Part shown: positions 33,050-44,506 of the stretch, in pieces
Layout of the letters: every line of letters starts with the position of its first letter
Numbering within the stretch: position 1 is the first letter of the stretch
Assembly (NCBI RefSeq): GCF_023898315.1
Contig: NC_064616.1
Location: forward strand, 544,413,602 to 544,477,601
DNA length: 64,000 bases
Origin: Schistocerca nitens
Taxonomy: Eukaryota > Arthropoda > Insecta > Orthoptera > Acrididae
Reading direction: 5' to 3'
Position numbers and translations under genes: made by a program
Notes under the pieces: model-generated
What the model saw: the letters and a program-made list of their open reading frames with translations, nothing else
Databases searched by the model: none
Told to the model about the DNA's origin: nothing

Positions 33050-35290
33050 TAGTCTATTTAACCAGTTAACAGCGTTTTTTCCGCCTTCTAGAATAATATC
33101 TCATGACGGATTACGAAGTCTGCGAGTGTCATATAGTTAGGCGACGTTCTACTGCTGAATGCCAACCTTTTTCTGACATGCATCCACATGTCACTGACTG
33201 TCGCAGGCAAACTTGCGTTCTTCGGTATCTACTACATTGCATGTTGTGCACAACGTTGAATGTGCTCGATGAATGTTGTAGAGTATGAAGTTAGTATCAA
33301 TTTTCCTGTTAACGTGAAGCATCATGTTGCTTTCGTTGTTAACGGTACGATGCGACAGTTGAAGTTCCCTCAAATCGGTTTTTCAATTATGATGTGTCTA
33401 AATTATTTCTCTTCTTATTTTTCGTCACCTAATTGTATAGTTCCTTTACTTTTGTCATGTCTTCTTCGTATCTAGATATCGGTATTCTAGTAAGAACCTT
33501 TCGGGATATGCTGCACATTAGTAGGTAACTGAGATCGGCCTTTGCTTTTTGATTAGGCAGATGGGCGGTAAGGTTATTATTAGATTGCCTGCATTATTAT
33601 AATGCTCTGAAGACGTATAACTACTGCGATTTTTTCCCATCATCTGTGAGGTTAGAGCCACCATTGATTGTAGGAAGCGTCAAAGTGTCGAATTGAACTT
33701 TGAATGTGTGACCATACCCTACAAAGAGACCTAGTGATGACATAATTCGTTTCGCCATCAGTTAATTAACTTGCGAAGTAAGGCAGACGTTTACCATAGT
33801 TACATTTGCATTTCATTTTCTTTTCTTATACACTGTGTCTGCACACTAGCGAGTATGTTAATTAGTAATTTTCCATACTTTGTCGCAACATTGTGTGTTA
33901 TATTGCTTTGGAAGTTAATTCCAAGACATTTCATAATAGAGACTTGACGTAGCTGTCCGTGAGTATTCTGGTCTATGCCACAGCAGATTTGGAATAATCC
34001 AGATTTCGTCCAGCTGAGTTTCGCACAGTATGCTTATTCATAGTTCCTTACTATCTTTAACGCGTTCTCTATTTCAGTTCTATTCATTACAAGAAACCGA
34101 GATCATCCGCGTCTGCTTTGCACACTACTCTCTTTCCATGTATTTGCTGGACTTCTAAACGTTGCGTCAGGCTGGGAAGCAGGGGTTCGATATTGATGAA
34201 ATGGAGGGTCACACACATCGAACAACGCTGTCTGACGGAACTAGCTACCTCTGTTTCGGCTAGTGTGTCCGTTAATGATTACTTTGAACGAATTATTCGT
34301 TAGGACGTGTTGTATGATGGTATCAAAACTTGGCGGGAAGCCCAGTGCTTACATGGTGCGGATTGGAAATTGTTTGTTGACCCAGTCAAAAGCTTTGTCC
34401 AAATCCACCTAAACGACGTCACATTTTAACTTACAAACATCTTCTGACGGAATCAAGTCTCGGCAGCCACACACGATCTGGTGAATCTTCTGCCTTTGCG
34501 CACACTCGACTGGTACGACTCTGTAGCGCTGATGGTAGTTTTATGCCTTTAGTGCAACAGCCGAAATCACTCTTTAGCTGTGTGATCTGTCTCAAATCTC
34601 CTGTTTTCTTACCGCCCAAGTGTTTCTGAATTAACACTATGAGCCCTTCGCTAGAGTATTTAGGAACCTCGTTAATAGGTTATTACGTCCAGATGCAGTT
34701 GATGCTGACATTAATGTGTTTCACTCGATAAAATACTGAGACTGCTACTGGAGATTAATTTTTTCCACTTCAGTAGAGAGCGTATTCCACGTCTTCTTCT
34801 GTCGCCTCTGCAACGAGAGTTTTCACTTAAGCATGGATTATTCTCCCTTGCAAGATATTCAATGTAGCTTCGTGTTCTTGTTAGTCAACTTTTTGTTCTA
34901 CATCAAAGTAGAGGACTTCCCCTTTGATCGCACCATGCGTGGCCAGTGTTCTGCCATCGTCAGCTGTTATCCCAGTTACTATTTTTCATGACCCTCTTTT
35001 ATTTTCATGGATAACATTATGGATTGAAGTTAATTCTTGGAGGGCTAGTGTCTGAACATGTGACCTGACTTGATATCCTAATTGGTTACGTTATTAGGTT
35101 AGGATTTTTGCATGAATATTTTTGATTTTTCCGTAGCTCCCAATAACTCATGCACCTTGGAACTATGGATCTTTCAAACAAAGAAAGGATACTTCGGTTG
35201 TTCCTTTTAGCCAAAAGCTTTCGTCGTGAGAATAGTCGATTAAACACCTTCTGTCTTTGGTTTTGCGCGTTTGAGGCACCAATCAATGGC
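33050..35290 (-). pseudogene. LINE reverse transcriptase remnant
   Basis: Read on the minus strand through many frameshifts. Near 34900 'DGRTLATHGAIKGEV' precedes the RT. 'HLGGKKTGDLRQIT' (34431-34637) matches the conserved 'RPIT' block. 'VVQVDFDKAF' near 34400 holds the first RT Asp (motif A). 'CKADADDLGFLV' near 34100 is the active-site YADD with Tyr changed to Asp. Downstream, 33191-33373 includes 'HSTLCTTCNVVDTEERKF' and a further Cys, resembling the C-terminal Cys/His motif of LINEs. Clearly inactive. Confidence 0.78.
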
Positions 35291-35299
35291 CGAGTGATA

Positions 35300-36240
35300 A
35301 GAGATGAATCTTTGCTCTCGCTCCCTCCAGGTGCTGCGAAAGGCCTCTTGACGCACCGGAACTCTTAAGTGGAAAAACCTTTACTTTCCAGAGGCCTCTG
35401 AATCGACACGTCCCTTGTCGTTTCATGCAGTGCGATTTGAAAACTCCATTGCCATAACTGCAGATAGCAGAATGTGGTTCCTCAGGTGAGACATACATTC
35501 TGCCCAAACGGCTTACTGTAGAGGACAAGGGCTTACTTTTAGGAAAAATGGTGCGAATCTGTGATTTAGCGTGTTTCAGTGCGTGATACGCCAGCCTCAC
35601 GGCGAACGGCGGACGAAGGCCGGCCAGCACGTTATGCAGGTGACAAAGTTTTGCAACGAGCGTCGGTATGTGTGTACGTGCGCAGCAGCCATCAGAACGC
35701 AGAATTAGCAGAATTACGCAGGCGCGGGGCGCGTGTGGCACGGTTGCATTAGCCAACTTATCGAGAACCTAATAAACACGCCGCCGCGTAACCGGCGGAT
35801 TCAGCAGCGGTCTGCACTATTTAACGGCATCAGAGATGGGCGTCGGCATTCGGTTCGACCGACTGGGCGTTCGGTCGCTGTCACGTCGTCGTCATCAGTG
35901 ACGCTGTCTCCGAGGACCGGTCGACAACGGGCGTTGCCCGCTGCTGCAACGGCGACTCCCAGCGTCGTCACGAGCCACCGCGTCTGCGAGCTGGGCTGCG
36001 CCTCATGCCGCTAACCTCCTACAGCCTGCGCAGCCGCTGACCGAGCGCGGCGTCGCATTCCCCACACTGTGTGCATCATATCGTCTCCACCACGACATGG
36101 GCGGTGGGGCTGAGCTACCAGAGAGTGTACTGGGAGAACCAACAATAAAGACAAATATTGCTAAAAACGGCCACATTCTTCTACCCAGCCATGCCTTACA
36201 ACCCCGACCACGTCATCTGCTCCGGTCATCCTATTACATT
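35300..36240 (+). repeat. GC-rich LTR-like insertion within LINE
   Basis: A block unlike the LINE on either side. On the plus strand it has a TATTTAA-like box (35818), a CpG-rich centre, AATAAA at about 36146 and an end CCTATTACA at 36228-36236, as in LTRs that finish in CA. It sits between the LINE endonuclease and linker. The exact left boundary and a TSD could not be found, so solo LTR is an inference. Confidence 0.4.
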
Positions 36241-36242
36241 AC

Positions 36243-36780
36243 CCAACAGCTGGTGATGTAGGTAAAACCAGAGGCTGCTCCGTACTTGTGAACCCATGAA
36301 TCAGTTTGGCGTACGTCTCGTACTGTATGTTTCAGTTCAAGTTATCTGCTGCAGATGGGAGTTCGATCAGTAGCACTGATAATATAGTTAAAGTCGCCTC
36401 CAATAATGACATGTTCGTAGCGTTCTCCTACCAGAGGGACGCTCCTCCTTAAAAAAACTCCATTCTTTGGCACCTTTTGTTTCAGCATGATGTGGTACAG
36501 ACATTAATTAGCCTGGTTTTATGAAAGATGCCTGCAGTTCCCCTGATATTCTTTAGTTTTTCAGCATCTTTTAGGTTGATGCCTTTCATCGCAGGAAAAG
36601 CCGTACCCATTTTGCAGCCCATTCCCCATTTAGTGATCACTTGATAACCTTCTATGCTATCATGCCTGATGTTCGTTACTTCTTGTAAAAATCCGACATT
36701 CACATCGACTGCATACGGAAAGACTTTTAAAAGTTGTAACTTAATAATGTTATGTAATTTATTGATATTCAAAGTTGCGA
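36243..36780 (-). pseudogene. LINE APE-type endonuclease remnant
   Basis: The 96-codon minus frame 36482-36772 reads 'MNINKLHNIIKLQLLKVFPY', then 'GFLQEVTNIR' (catalytic Glu). A second frame continues with 'EHVIIGGDFNYIISATDRTP', the GGDFN metal-binding block, and 'AASGFTYITSC', before the insert at 36240. The domain nicks the target for target-primed reverse transcription. It is broken by frameshift and insertion. Confidence 0.83.
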
Positions 36781-36959
36781 GCTTATGGACCTGAAGTGGA
36801 ATTGTGGTTGCTACACAGGAGCTATGCTTCCACTACACTTTGATATCAGTCATAAAACTCATCTCTAAAACAAACAAATAATCACTTCGAAAAACACTGT
36901 GAAAACTTTTCTGAAAGAACACTTACAGAAGTCACTTGAAGGCTGAGTTAAAAACATTC

Positions 36960-37560
36960 GTCGTCCAGCAGTGGAATAGCTGTGTGTCCTTTTGTTGTGG
37001 TAGTGTCTACCAAAGTGGCATCTTCCTGAATAAAACCACCTTTTGACATCCTAGCTGTGGCTGTCTCGAGTTCATTGTTTCTTCTTCAATATGGGATTAC
37101 GGATTATCTGTCCAGGTAGCTGGGAGGGGCTTTGCCTATATGATTGCTGACTCTTCAAGAGAATGAAATTTGACCATTTTCGTTGTCAGTTTCCGTTAGG
37201 GGTTTTGCAGTTTCATCAGAATTCAGACTTTCATAAACCGAAACATTTTTCAGAACTAATCGGTCACTAAATGTCGGCAGGTTCCGGGACGCGTTCTCAG
37301 ACGCTTTTTGGATGAGCTTGCCTCCTGTCACCTTCACCTTATCGTGTAGGACTCGTGCAGTCTGTTGTGCACCTTGGTGCGCAAGCCTCGGTTTTTATTT
37401 GCCTTCTTAGAGCTCGGCTTTGCTCGTTGTCTAAAGAAACTTCTGGCTGTCGAGTGGTGCTTCAGGCATCGACTGATGGTGAGTCTGTATGTTGCGTTCT
37501 ATAAACCTGTTCCTCAATGTCTACGATAGGTGATCGTTGTATTCTGTAACTTTGGTGGGT
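36960..37560 (-). pseudogene. LINE upstream ORF remnant
   Basis: The 60-codon frame 37155-37337 is nearly identical to 31720-31902 in arm A (about two residue differences). No domain is recognised. The position upstream of the endonuclease suggests the end of ORF1. The conservation is expected from the duplication and does not by itself imply function. Confidence 0.5.
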
Positions 37561-37567
37561 GCTATTC

Positions 37568-38044
37568 TGATGTTTTGACGGTTTCCGTGGTTGAGTATTG
37601 CCAATATTGACATATTAAGGGTGGGGGGGGGGTTGGCGCGAGGAATTCGGCGGGCTCGCTGCGGGGCAGCTGCGCCACTCTCGTGTACACGCGTTCGACA
37701 CGGACGTGTTGCAAGTGGAACACGCTCTAGTCTGGTCGTCATACATTTCTGTAGCAGGATATCCGCAAACGGCAATATATGACGGAACAGTATTAACCTT
37801 GTAGCACGTCACTTGTAATGTAAGTTCAAATATTCGAACAATGGTTATGCCAAGACCTGCATGAGGAACTGAAACATCTCCAATATTCCCATCACAGTAT
37901 ATAAACTTCGTTATTCCACCACAGGATAGAAGTACTTACTCACGTAATTACGAACTAACCAGTTTGATGAAGATAACATTACTGAAAATCGAATGATTGG
38001 TCCCGATAATATCTTCTGTTAATATCTTAACTTCTTCTTGTAAC
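37568..38044. other. Unassigned DNA with G run and GC-rich block
   Basis: Starts with a G-rich run at 37621-37632 and a GC-rich stretch to about 37730, then AT-rich DNA. Possibly the 5' end of the LINE, not established. Confidence 0.4.
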
Positions 38045-38655
38045 CATTTCGAACATGTACACTTGACAGCACAAAAAGTGGGGCACTGCTGAGTACAACC
38101 AACATAACGTAGCTTTGTTGCAGGTGCTCTAAACACCAAAACACCTGTGAGGTACAGTCTTTTGACTACACACAATGGGTGCCGCAAGAGATTACTAGAG
38201 ACGTAAGGTCTTTAGAGCAGTCGGTCTAAGCTTCAACTAATATCGTCATACAAAACATATTAGAAAACACGTTCTTAGCAATGAGACACCCCATAACACC
38301 CATAAATCGACCTGCATTACAACAAGTGACATTCCAGAAGTTGTGAGAAAACTAATTATTTTACATATATCGTACAGTAATCCCTAGTCAAAACTAAATA
38401 TTTGAGATGGTTTATGGAATTACAAAGCTGTACGACAATTGGAAAAAACGTTTTTCGTTCTCGAAAAGGTTTTCCATCCACGTGCTGAACGTCGCTCAAC
38501 GGCAAGAGGCTCTGGATACTGGATATTGGACGAAGCAGTAAAAAAACGCGATTAACGGCAACAAGCACTCTACGGAAATCACAACATTGACAGCGAATCA
38601 CCAGTAATATCATTGTTCTCGTAACACATCAACAGCTACGTGTACATACATTAAA
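38045..38655 (+). repeat. Complex repeat X, copy B, first part
   Basis: Aligns with 25745-26349 (same orientation), and its last 195 bp align with the reverse complement of 31300-31488. The repeat is interrupted at 38655 and resumes at 44507. Confidence 0.82.
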
Positions 38656-40241
38656 AGGGTCCTGTAGCCACCTTTCATTGCCAACTCTCGTAGTGGTCAA
38701 GTCGGCAAAGAGGTTTCCGCTACTTGTGAGAAATCCACCTGCGTTAGGTTGGTGGCGGAAATGGCATCTTGGGGTTTTCCGGTCCACGCGGTGCGTGGAA
38801 GAGGCTGGAGAAGCGGGAGGCAGTCTGCCGCCGGTACGGGAAGGGTGCACAGCTGTGCTCCAGTCGAAGAAGGGTGAGTTGGACTGACCGCGTGGCGCGT
38901 TGTCACATAGAGAGGGGAGCTTTCAGCTTTTGGTCTCGAATTTCGTCTTATAAAGATTTATTTGCTGGGTTGCAGCAGGGAATGCAAGGCTTTTGTAGAC
39001 TTTCAGTTTGATTCCCAATGCAATCTTGACTTTGATCCGTGAGAGGAACGCAGCACAAAGGAGTTGCATATGTTGAAGTGCCCTCGGTTCAGTGTGAATG
39101 TTTATGTGCCTACAACTGTGTGTGTATGCTTCTAATCTTTTCCGGATCTTGGTAATTTTTGTGTATTTGTGAATTTTCTTTGTCTCATGTGATTAAAATT
39201 TGGCCACGGTCCATAGAAATTGTCTCCACGGACCGAGTGGGCACCCGAGTCTGTTATGAAACGTATAGTATTTCACAAGCAATTGTACATAGTCAGCATG
39301 CAACAGCAGTCTGTAGATGCACTGCATCAATGTTTTAAGGAATAAATAATTTTGCCTTCAATCTTATCTTGTGTACCGATGTTACGTCGCCGCTACCTTC
39401 GCCATTTACCTTGTAGTTTTCCTTGTTGGCCCATCTATAGCGTTTCCATGTGCACAGGTGTAATGATTAGTGTTCCTTTTTTTTGTCTGAAACAAATGCT
39501 CTGGTATAGATCGTGTTTTCACGAATCTTTCTGCAGGCTGCACTTACGCATGGTGTTCACGCCCTCTTTACTTTACTCAATATTTGATTCACGGGAAGAA
39601 TGCCTGGATCATATTAATAATTACATCCCATTCTTTATCAATGACTTTACAATGAATGTTCTTTTGTGAGTTTTTCTTATTTATAAATTAAGTAATTTTC
39701 CGACTCAGTGCTACCTCTTCTTTGTCGTGTGGCTAGAGTTGGTGGCGACCCTATCTTTTATATTGATTTCAGTGTCAAATAGCGTTTTCTTATTCAAAGT
39801 GCGCGTGGCTCTTTTAGCTATCAGGATACATTCAAAGGGCGCTCCATGCTTCTTGCACATAGCGTCCTTTTATTCACGCTACTTACACATGGCTTACCCT
39901 GCTCACGGATTTCGGTAAACCAGAGATCTTCTGATGCGCAGTGAGGATTAGATATTCTCGGTTGGATGTGCTAATTGGTATATTGTCTTTATGTGATACA
40001 GAATTTACGTGAATTTATGATATAGGTGTGCATTTTCTTACATGTTTTATCTTGTATATGTATTACTGTATAGATATTGTGGTTTAGTATTCAATTGTGT
40101 TACAAGTGTGGGTTGACTCTTGTCCTGTGGCGTGTATCGGTGTCATATAGTAAATCTTGGGTGCTTTGTGGGGACGGTGAGTCCATTAGGAGACTTTGGC
40201 ATTATTCTTGTTGTATTTTGGAGCACGGAGTAACTATCCTT
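38656..40241. other. Left part of insertion in repeat X; possible gypsy leader
   Basis: GC-rich at 38656-38930, then a TTATAAAG box near 38948, AATAAATAA near 39341 and TGGTGGCGACCC at 39740, a possible primer-binding site. This order fits an LTR and leader ahead of the gag frame at 40242. No matching 3' LTR was found. Confidence 0.4.
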
Positions 40242-40853
40242 ATGATGGAGACGCGTAGCTGTTCAGGGAGCCGCGATCGGAAAACCCTGCCAGACAATAA
40301 CCCTGAACAAGGACGAGGTCAAAACGTCGAGTCCGACCAGGAACGAAACGCGGAAAACGCAAGTACAAGTGTTGTCCATCCTGAGCCCGCTGTAGTGATT
40401 TCGAATCATTCGATAGATGCAAATTCATTACAGGCTATGCTTCGACAATTACTAGACAGTAATAGGAGACATATCGAGGAAGTGAATAAAACACAAGCAG
40501 AATAAAATAGGAGGCATATCGAGGAAGCGAATAAAAGATTGACTAATGTAATAGTACAGAGTGTTGGGGAGAAACTGGCGATCATTGACCAACGCATCTC
40601 CGCCTTAGAAGAGGGGCACCAAGTCATTAGCAAGCAGGTGATGGAGCAAGAAGAAAGGTTCGCTGGGAATATACGTATACTAGCAGAACAATGCCAGAGT
40701 GAGCAAGCGCCTCTTGAGTCCCGAGTAGGACGAAATTCCGCCAGGGATCTCCGCGCGTTAGCAGAACAATGCCAGAGTGACCACGCGGCTCTTGTGTCCC
40801 GAATAGAGGACACTGCGGCTAAGTGCCCGGTCCACCTTAGCGCGCAGGTATAG
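40242..40853 (+). pseudogene. gypsy gag-like coiled-coil region
   Basis: Starts at the tandem ATGs 40242/40245 (MMETRSCSGSRDRKTL). The first section to 40505 is Asn/Gln/Ser-rich and ends in TAA. The same frame then continues as 'NRRHIEEANKRLTNVIVQSV', a predicted coiled coil, to a TAG at 40851. An imperfect 78-bp (26-residue) tandem repeat with LAEQCQS at its core starts at 40681 and 40759. The region looks like the N-terminal half of an insect gypsy Gag. Capsid and zinc knuckle are missing because the frame runs straight on into integrase. Confidence 0.65.
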
Positions 40854-42089
40854 ACCCTCAGCCAGGCGATAATAGCTCTCGAGCGAGAGCAAGGGCTTAC
40901 GCAGACAAAACAAGACAAGGACGAAGTCTTGCGTGACATCAAAGAGAAATGGCATGATAAATCCGACGCGGCCATCAGGCAGTATTATATTATCCGGAAT
41001 GGCATCCTATTTAAGAGGCGAGCTCTGGATGACTCCAGGTGGCTGTTAGCGATTCCGGAGGAACTGGTGAACAAGCTCGTGTGGTACGTGCATTTGAGCT
41101 ACGGTCACTTTGGTGCGAGGAAATGCTTGGAGAAGCTGCGGGAAACCTGTTACTTTAATAATATGCTTCGGCGTATACGTAAAGTAATTAGGGTATGCAA
41201 GCCCTGTCAGCAAGCCAAGCCGCCCACTGTGTCGTTTGCCGCACCAATACACCCGATCGTTCCCAATAAACTCAGGGATCTCGCAGCAGTAGATCTATTC
41301 GGTCCGCTAGTGCGTTCTAGGAACGGATTTGCGTACATGTTTGTGGCAGTAGAGCTGACGTCAAAATTCGTCTGCCTCACCCCGCTGCGTAGGGCCACCG
41401 GGAAGGCAGTAGCTGCCACGTTCGCAAATCACTTCTTACGGGATGTTGGCACTGTGAAGCGTGTGATTTCGGACAACGGGCCACAATTCAGGTCACGTCA
41501 CTGGGAGCATATGCTTGGGAGAAAGCGAGTGAAACCGATCTTTATCTCCCTTTTCTGCCCTTCAGCAAATCCTTGTGAAAGGTGGATGAAGGAGATTGGA
41601 AAATTGTGTAGGTTACACTGCCACCGTGACCACCGGACTTGGGACACGAAACTAGCCGGTTTCCAGAACATACTAAATGAGTTGCCAAATTCCTCGACGA
41701 CGTTGCCACCGATTCTGGTCCTGAAAAAGAAGGAGCCTCCGAGTAAAATAAAAGAGGTGGTTCCCTGGCCAGTAGAACCCAGGTTACGAAGATCTGCAAT
41801 TGTGGAGCTTGCCCTGAAAAATATAAAGAGTGCCGCCGAGGCTCGGATAAGAACCTACATAAAGAAGGTGCGGAATATAACTTTTCACGTGGGCCAGAAA
41901 GTACTTGTACTCTCGCACAAGCTCTCTAATAAACGGGCTGGTTTCTCAAAGAAGTTCTTCTTCTTATTCAACGGGCCGTACAGAATCAAGCGGATTCCAC
42001 ATCCGAATGCGCTTGAAGTAGAAACACTCCGCTCTCGAAAGTCGAAGGGCCTGCACCACATCTCCAACGTAAAACCTTACATTGAATAA
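40854..42089 (+). pseudogene. gypsy integrase, long intact frame fused to gag
   Basis: Open for 411 codons after the TAG at 40851. No ATG start was seen and the 386-codon reading begins at TTG 40929. Counted from 40929: zinc-binding H55, H60, C90, C93 (HHCC); catalytic D122 ('AAVDLFGPL'), D182 ('VISDNGPQF') and E217 ('SANPCERWMKE'), the last two 35 positions apart. The C-terminal 'FHVGQKVLVLSHKL' and 'FNGPYRIKRI' form the GPY/F module. The enzyme would join LTR DNA to the host genome. Protease, RT and RNase H are deleted between gag and here, with the frame preserved. All catalytic residues are retained. Confidence 0.88.
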
Positions 42090-43616
42090 GAAGCAGAAGA
42101 TCTTGCCCTCGGAGGTCGGAATGACGTATTGCCCATATGCTTTTTCGCACTCATTCTTTTGTGAGTAAAATTACAGTGCATATTTTCCAATGTTTTGATT
42201 CACACTGGTGTGATTAAAATTAAAGTGTACATTTTCTGTGTATTGTAAAGGGTCCCCCAATATGTGTGTAGTTATTTCTTCTTGTCAGCAGAAAGGAGTA
42301 GTGCTGTGCAGTTTCAAAACATCTGAATGTGAATGATTATGAGGCTCATATGAAGCGTTTCCTATTACAGTAAGATGGCTTTCGTTCTTTGATGACTAAA
42401 AAGGAATCGAGTGTGTTGGCGTGGCGAGTCAATGGTCGTAAGGTAATTCTTGATGATAAATTACAGTTTTAGTGTTCTTATGCCCCTTAGGTGAGCATGA
42501 TTCAGTGAGATTTTTCAAATGTACTGCGATGTTAATGAAGCAACTTGGTGACTTGTAGGTGAAGGACTTGTGTATGAAGGGAGATTAATAGTGTTTGATT
42601 TTCAGAGTTGCCATCTTATAAGATATTTGGAAAGTGTAACTTGCCGTCACATACTACTAGGTACGGTTGAGGACACCAGGGTGTGAAACCCCAGAAGATG
42701 TATATGGAAACAGCTTATAAACTCAAGCAGCTTGATATTTAATAGAGAATCAATGTGACTACCTCCAAGCTAAAATAACATGACGGTAGGTGAGGACCCC
42801 TGGGGACATGTGGTGAGTAAGTGTGTAATCATTATGAGTATCTTATGATAGCAGTAAGTTGGGTACTCATGGCCCTGGACAATGGATTTCTTTTGACAGT
42901 ATTTTTTTATGTACTTATAGAACGAAGTGTTTATGTGTTTGCTAATAGGATAGGATGATTTTTATTTTCATTTTTATGCCCACTGACCTTTTGCATTAGT
43001 CTGATGAATAGATGTTGAAACATTTACCATTCCAGATGTGACTTGAATGAACCTTCTGTGTCGCATTAATCATAACTTTTATTATGCAATGTCCATAGAA
43101 AAGAGGTCTCGGAAATTTTTCACAGATCAGCAAACATGTTCTGCAAACCTTGGAGGAGCAGTCAATGAACAACGATATGGGTATTGGTGTTGAAGGGAAT
43201 ATTTTGTTTATATGTGGGAATTGTAGTCGGGCTATATGGTGATGGTGACTAGTACGAGCTGTGTAGATTGTGTGTGAGAGCGTAGTTAGGAGCAGGTAGA
43301 GTTTTGTGTCTGTAGCTAGCAGCGGCGCCAAATCCTATCCAAATCCTGACCAAACCTTGTACAAGATCTACCCTGAATGATTGACAGCAGATGTAATGCT
43401 GGAACTATATTTTATAAAAAGGATATTTTGTTTGTTTGAATATTGGTTATTTAATTTTCTTCATTTTTTTTTATTAGTAATGTTAAGAAGGCCCTTTTTG
43501 TCAAGTTAATTTTGGGCACTATTCCATGTATTGATCAGGAGTGAGAAACTCCGAAGATTTTGTGGTAATCTGTACACATGATATTTTGTAACGATCCCTG
43601 TGAGCGCAGTTCTTAA
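42090..43616. other. Non-coding DNA downstream of integrase
   Basis: No env-like frame and no LTR matching 38656-39740 was recognised. Moderately AT-rich. The longest frame (43331-42996, minus) has no known domain. Confidence 0.45.
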
Positions 43617-44440
43617 GTGGGTGCAAGGCCGCCTAGGGAGACTCCGCATCAGAAAGCACAGGGCTTGGTCCACCGGCAGGCGTTGCCGAACCCTGGTATC
43701 AACGGCAAAGCAGTGATGCGGCGAGCGGTCACAGCTGTTTCCCCGTCAGAGGGGAGGGGATGCTGGTCTTCCCCCAGGCGCAGGCTCACACCGGAGCCCG
43801 CAGGCGTGTCACCACGACAGCGCCAGCTGATTGCCGGCGTTCCACCCCATGCGCTAGTCATCTGACAAGCGAAAGAGAAAGTATGACGCACACCAGGCGA
43901 GGCCGCCGATCCCTGAGCGCCGCTAGTCCAGACGGCTGCTGCGGTGCTGTAACGCCCACTGCCCGGAGGCATGCGGGTCCCACCACTGACGCATCAGCTG
44001 AGACGGTGCAAAGAGGTGATAAGCGGGTCTCAAGCCCGCACGAGTTTACGTCGACCTCGATGCGACGCAGATGAGCGCGTGTCTCCCCATTGACACGACA
44101 GGAGACGGGGGCGTGTGTCGGTAAAACACATTCCTCCACAACACACGGACGACGACCGCCAAGCCGCCTTCTCGATGATGAGGCAGGGTCCACAAGTGGC
44201 GATGCCCTGCAAATCTGCAGCGCCGAACCATCCCACAGTATGGACGCAGAGGGTCGAAACGGGCACGAGGCAACGTCGCGGGGTGTTGTCTAGGATGAAC
44301 AACCTGCGTTACAACAGACGTTACAATCAACGCCGCTGCGAACTCCCCAGTTCAGTGTTGTGGTCCCCTAGTAGCTTATCCTCCAAGTCGCCTTTAGAAG
44401 AGACGCCCACCCCAGTACCTAAAGAGAATACCCAGTGAAA
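43617..44440. other. GC- and CpG-rich island of unknown origin
   Basis: Abrupt GC-rich block in AT-rich surroundings. Many overlapping frames of 90-111 codons occur on both strands, which is what composition alone predicts, and none shows a domain. It lies inside the insertion that splits repeat X. It may be an LTR or leader of another retroelement. Confidence 0.5.
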
Positions 44441-44506
44441 CAACCATGTGGCGAAACTGCAAAATGACAGCGTGTCAACTAGTTGATTTTCTTACAACAT
44501 CTGAAC

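Larger units (their letters stand above)
32600..37567 (-). mobile_element. LINE with APE endonuclease and RT
   Basis: Minus-strand order is ORF1-like tail (37155-37337), endonuclease (36243-36780), GC-rich insert (35300-36240), then linker and RT (35290-33050), the order of a non-LTR retrotransposon. A 5'-truncated SINE lies at 32856. The 3' end is unclear because the element meets arm A of the inverted duplication. Clade not assigned. Confidence 0.78.

Noticed and set aside
42090-43616. Possible env gene after the gypsy integrase
   Set aside because: No long frame, signal peptide or membrane segment is present.
43617-44438. Many frames of 90-111 codons on both strands in the GC-rich block
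   Set aside because: GC-rich DNA has few stops. The frames overlap in all phases and none shows a recognisable motif.
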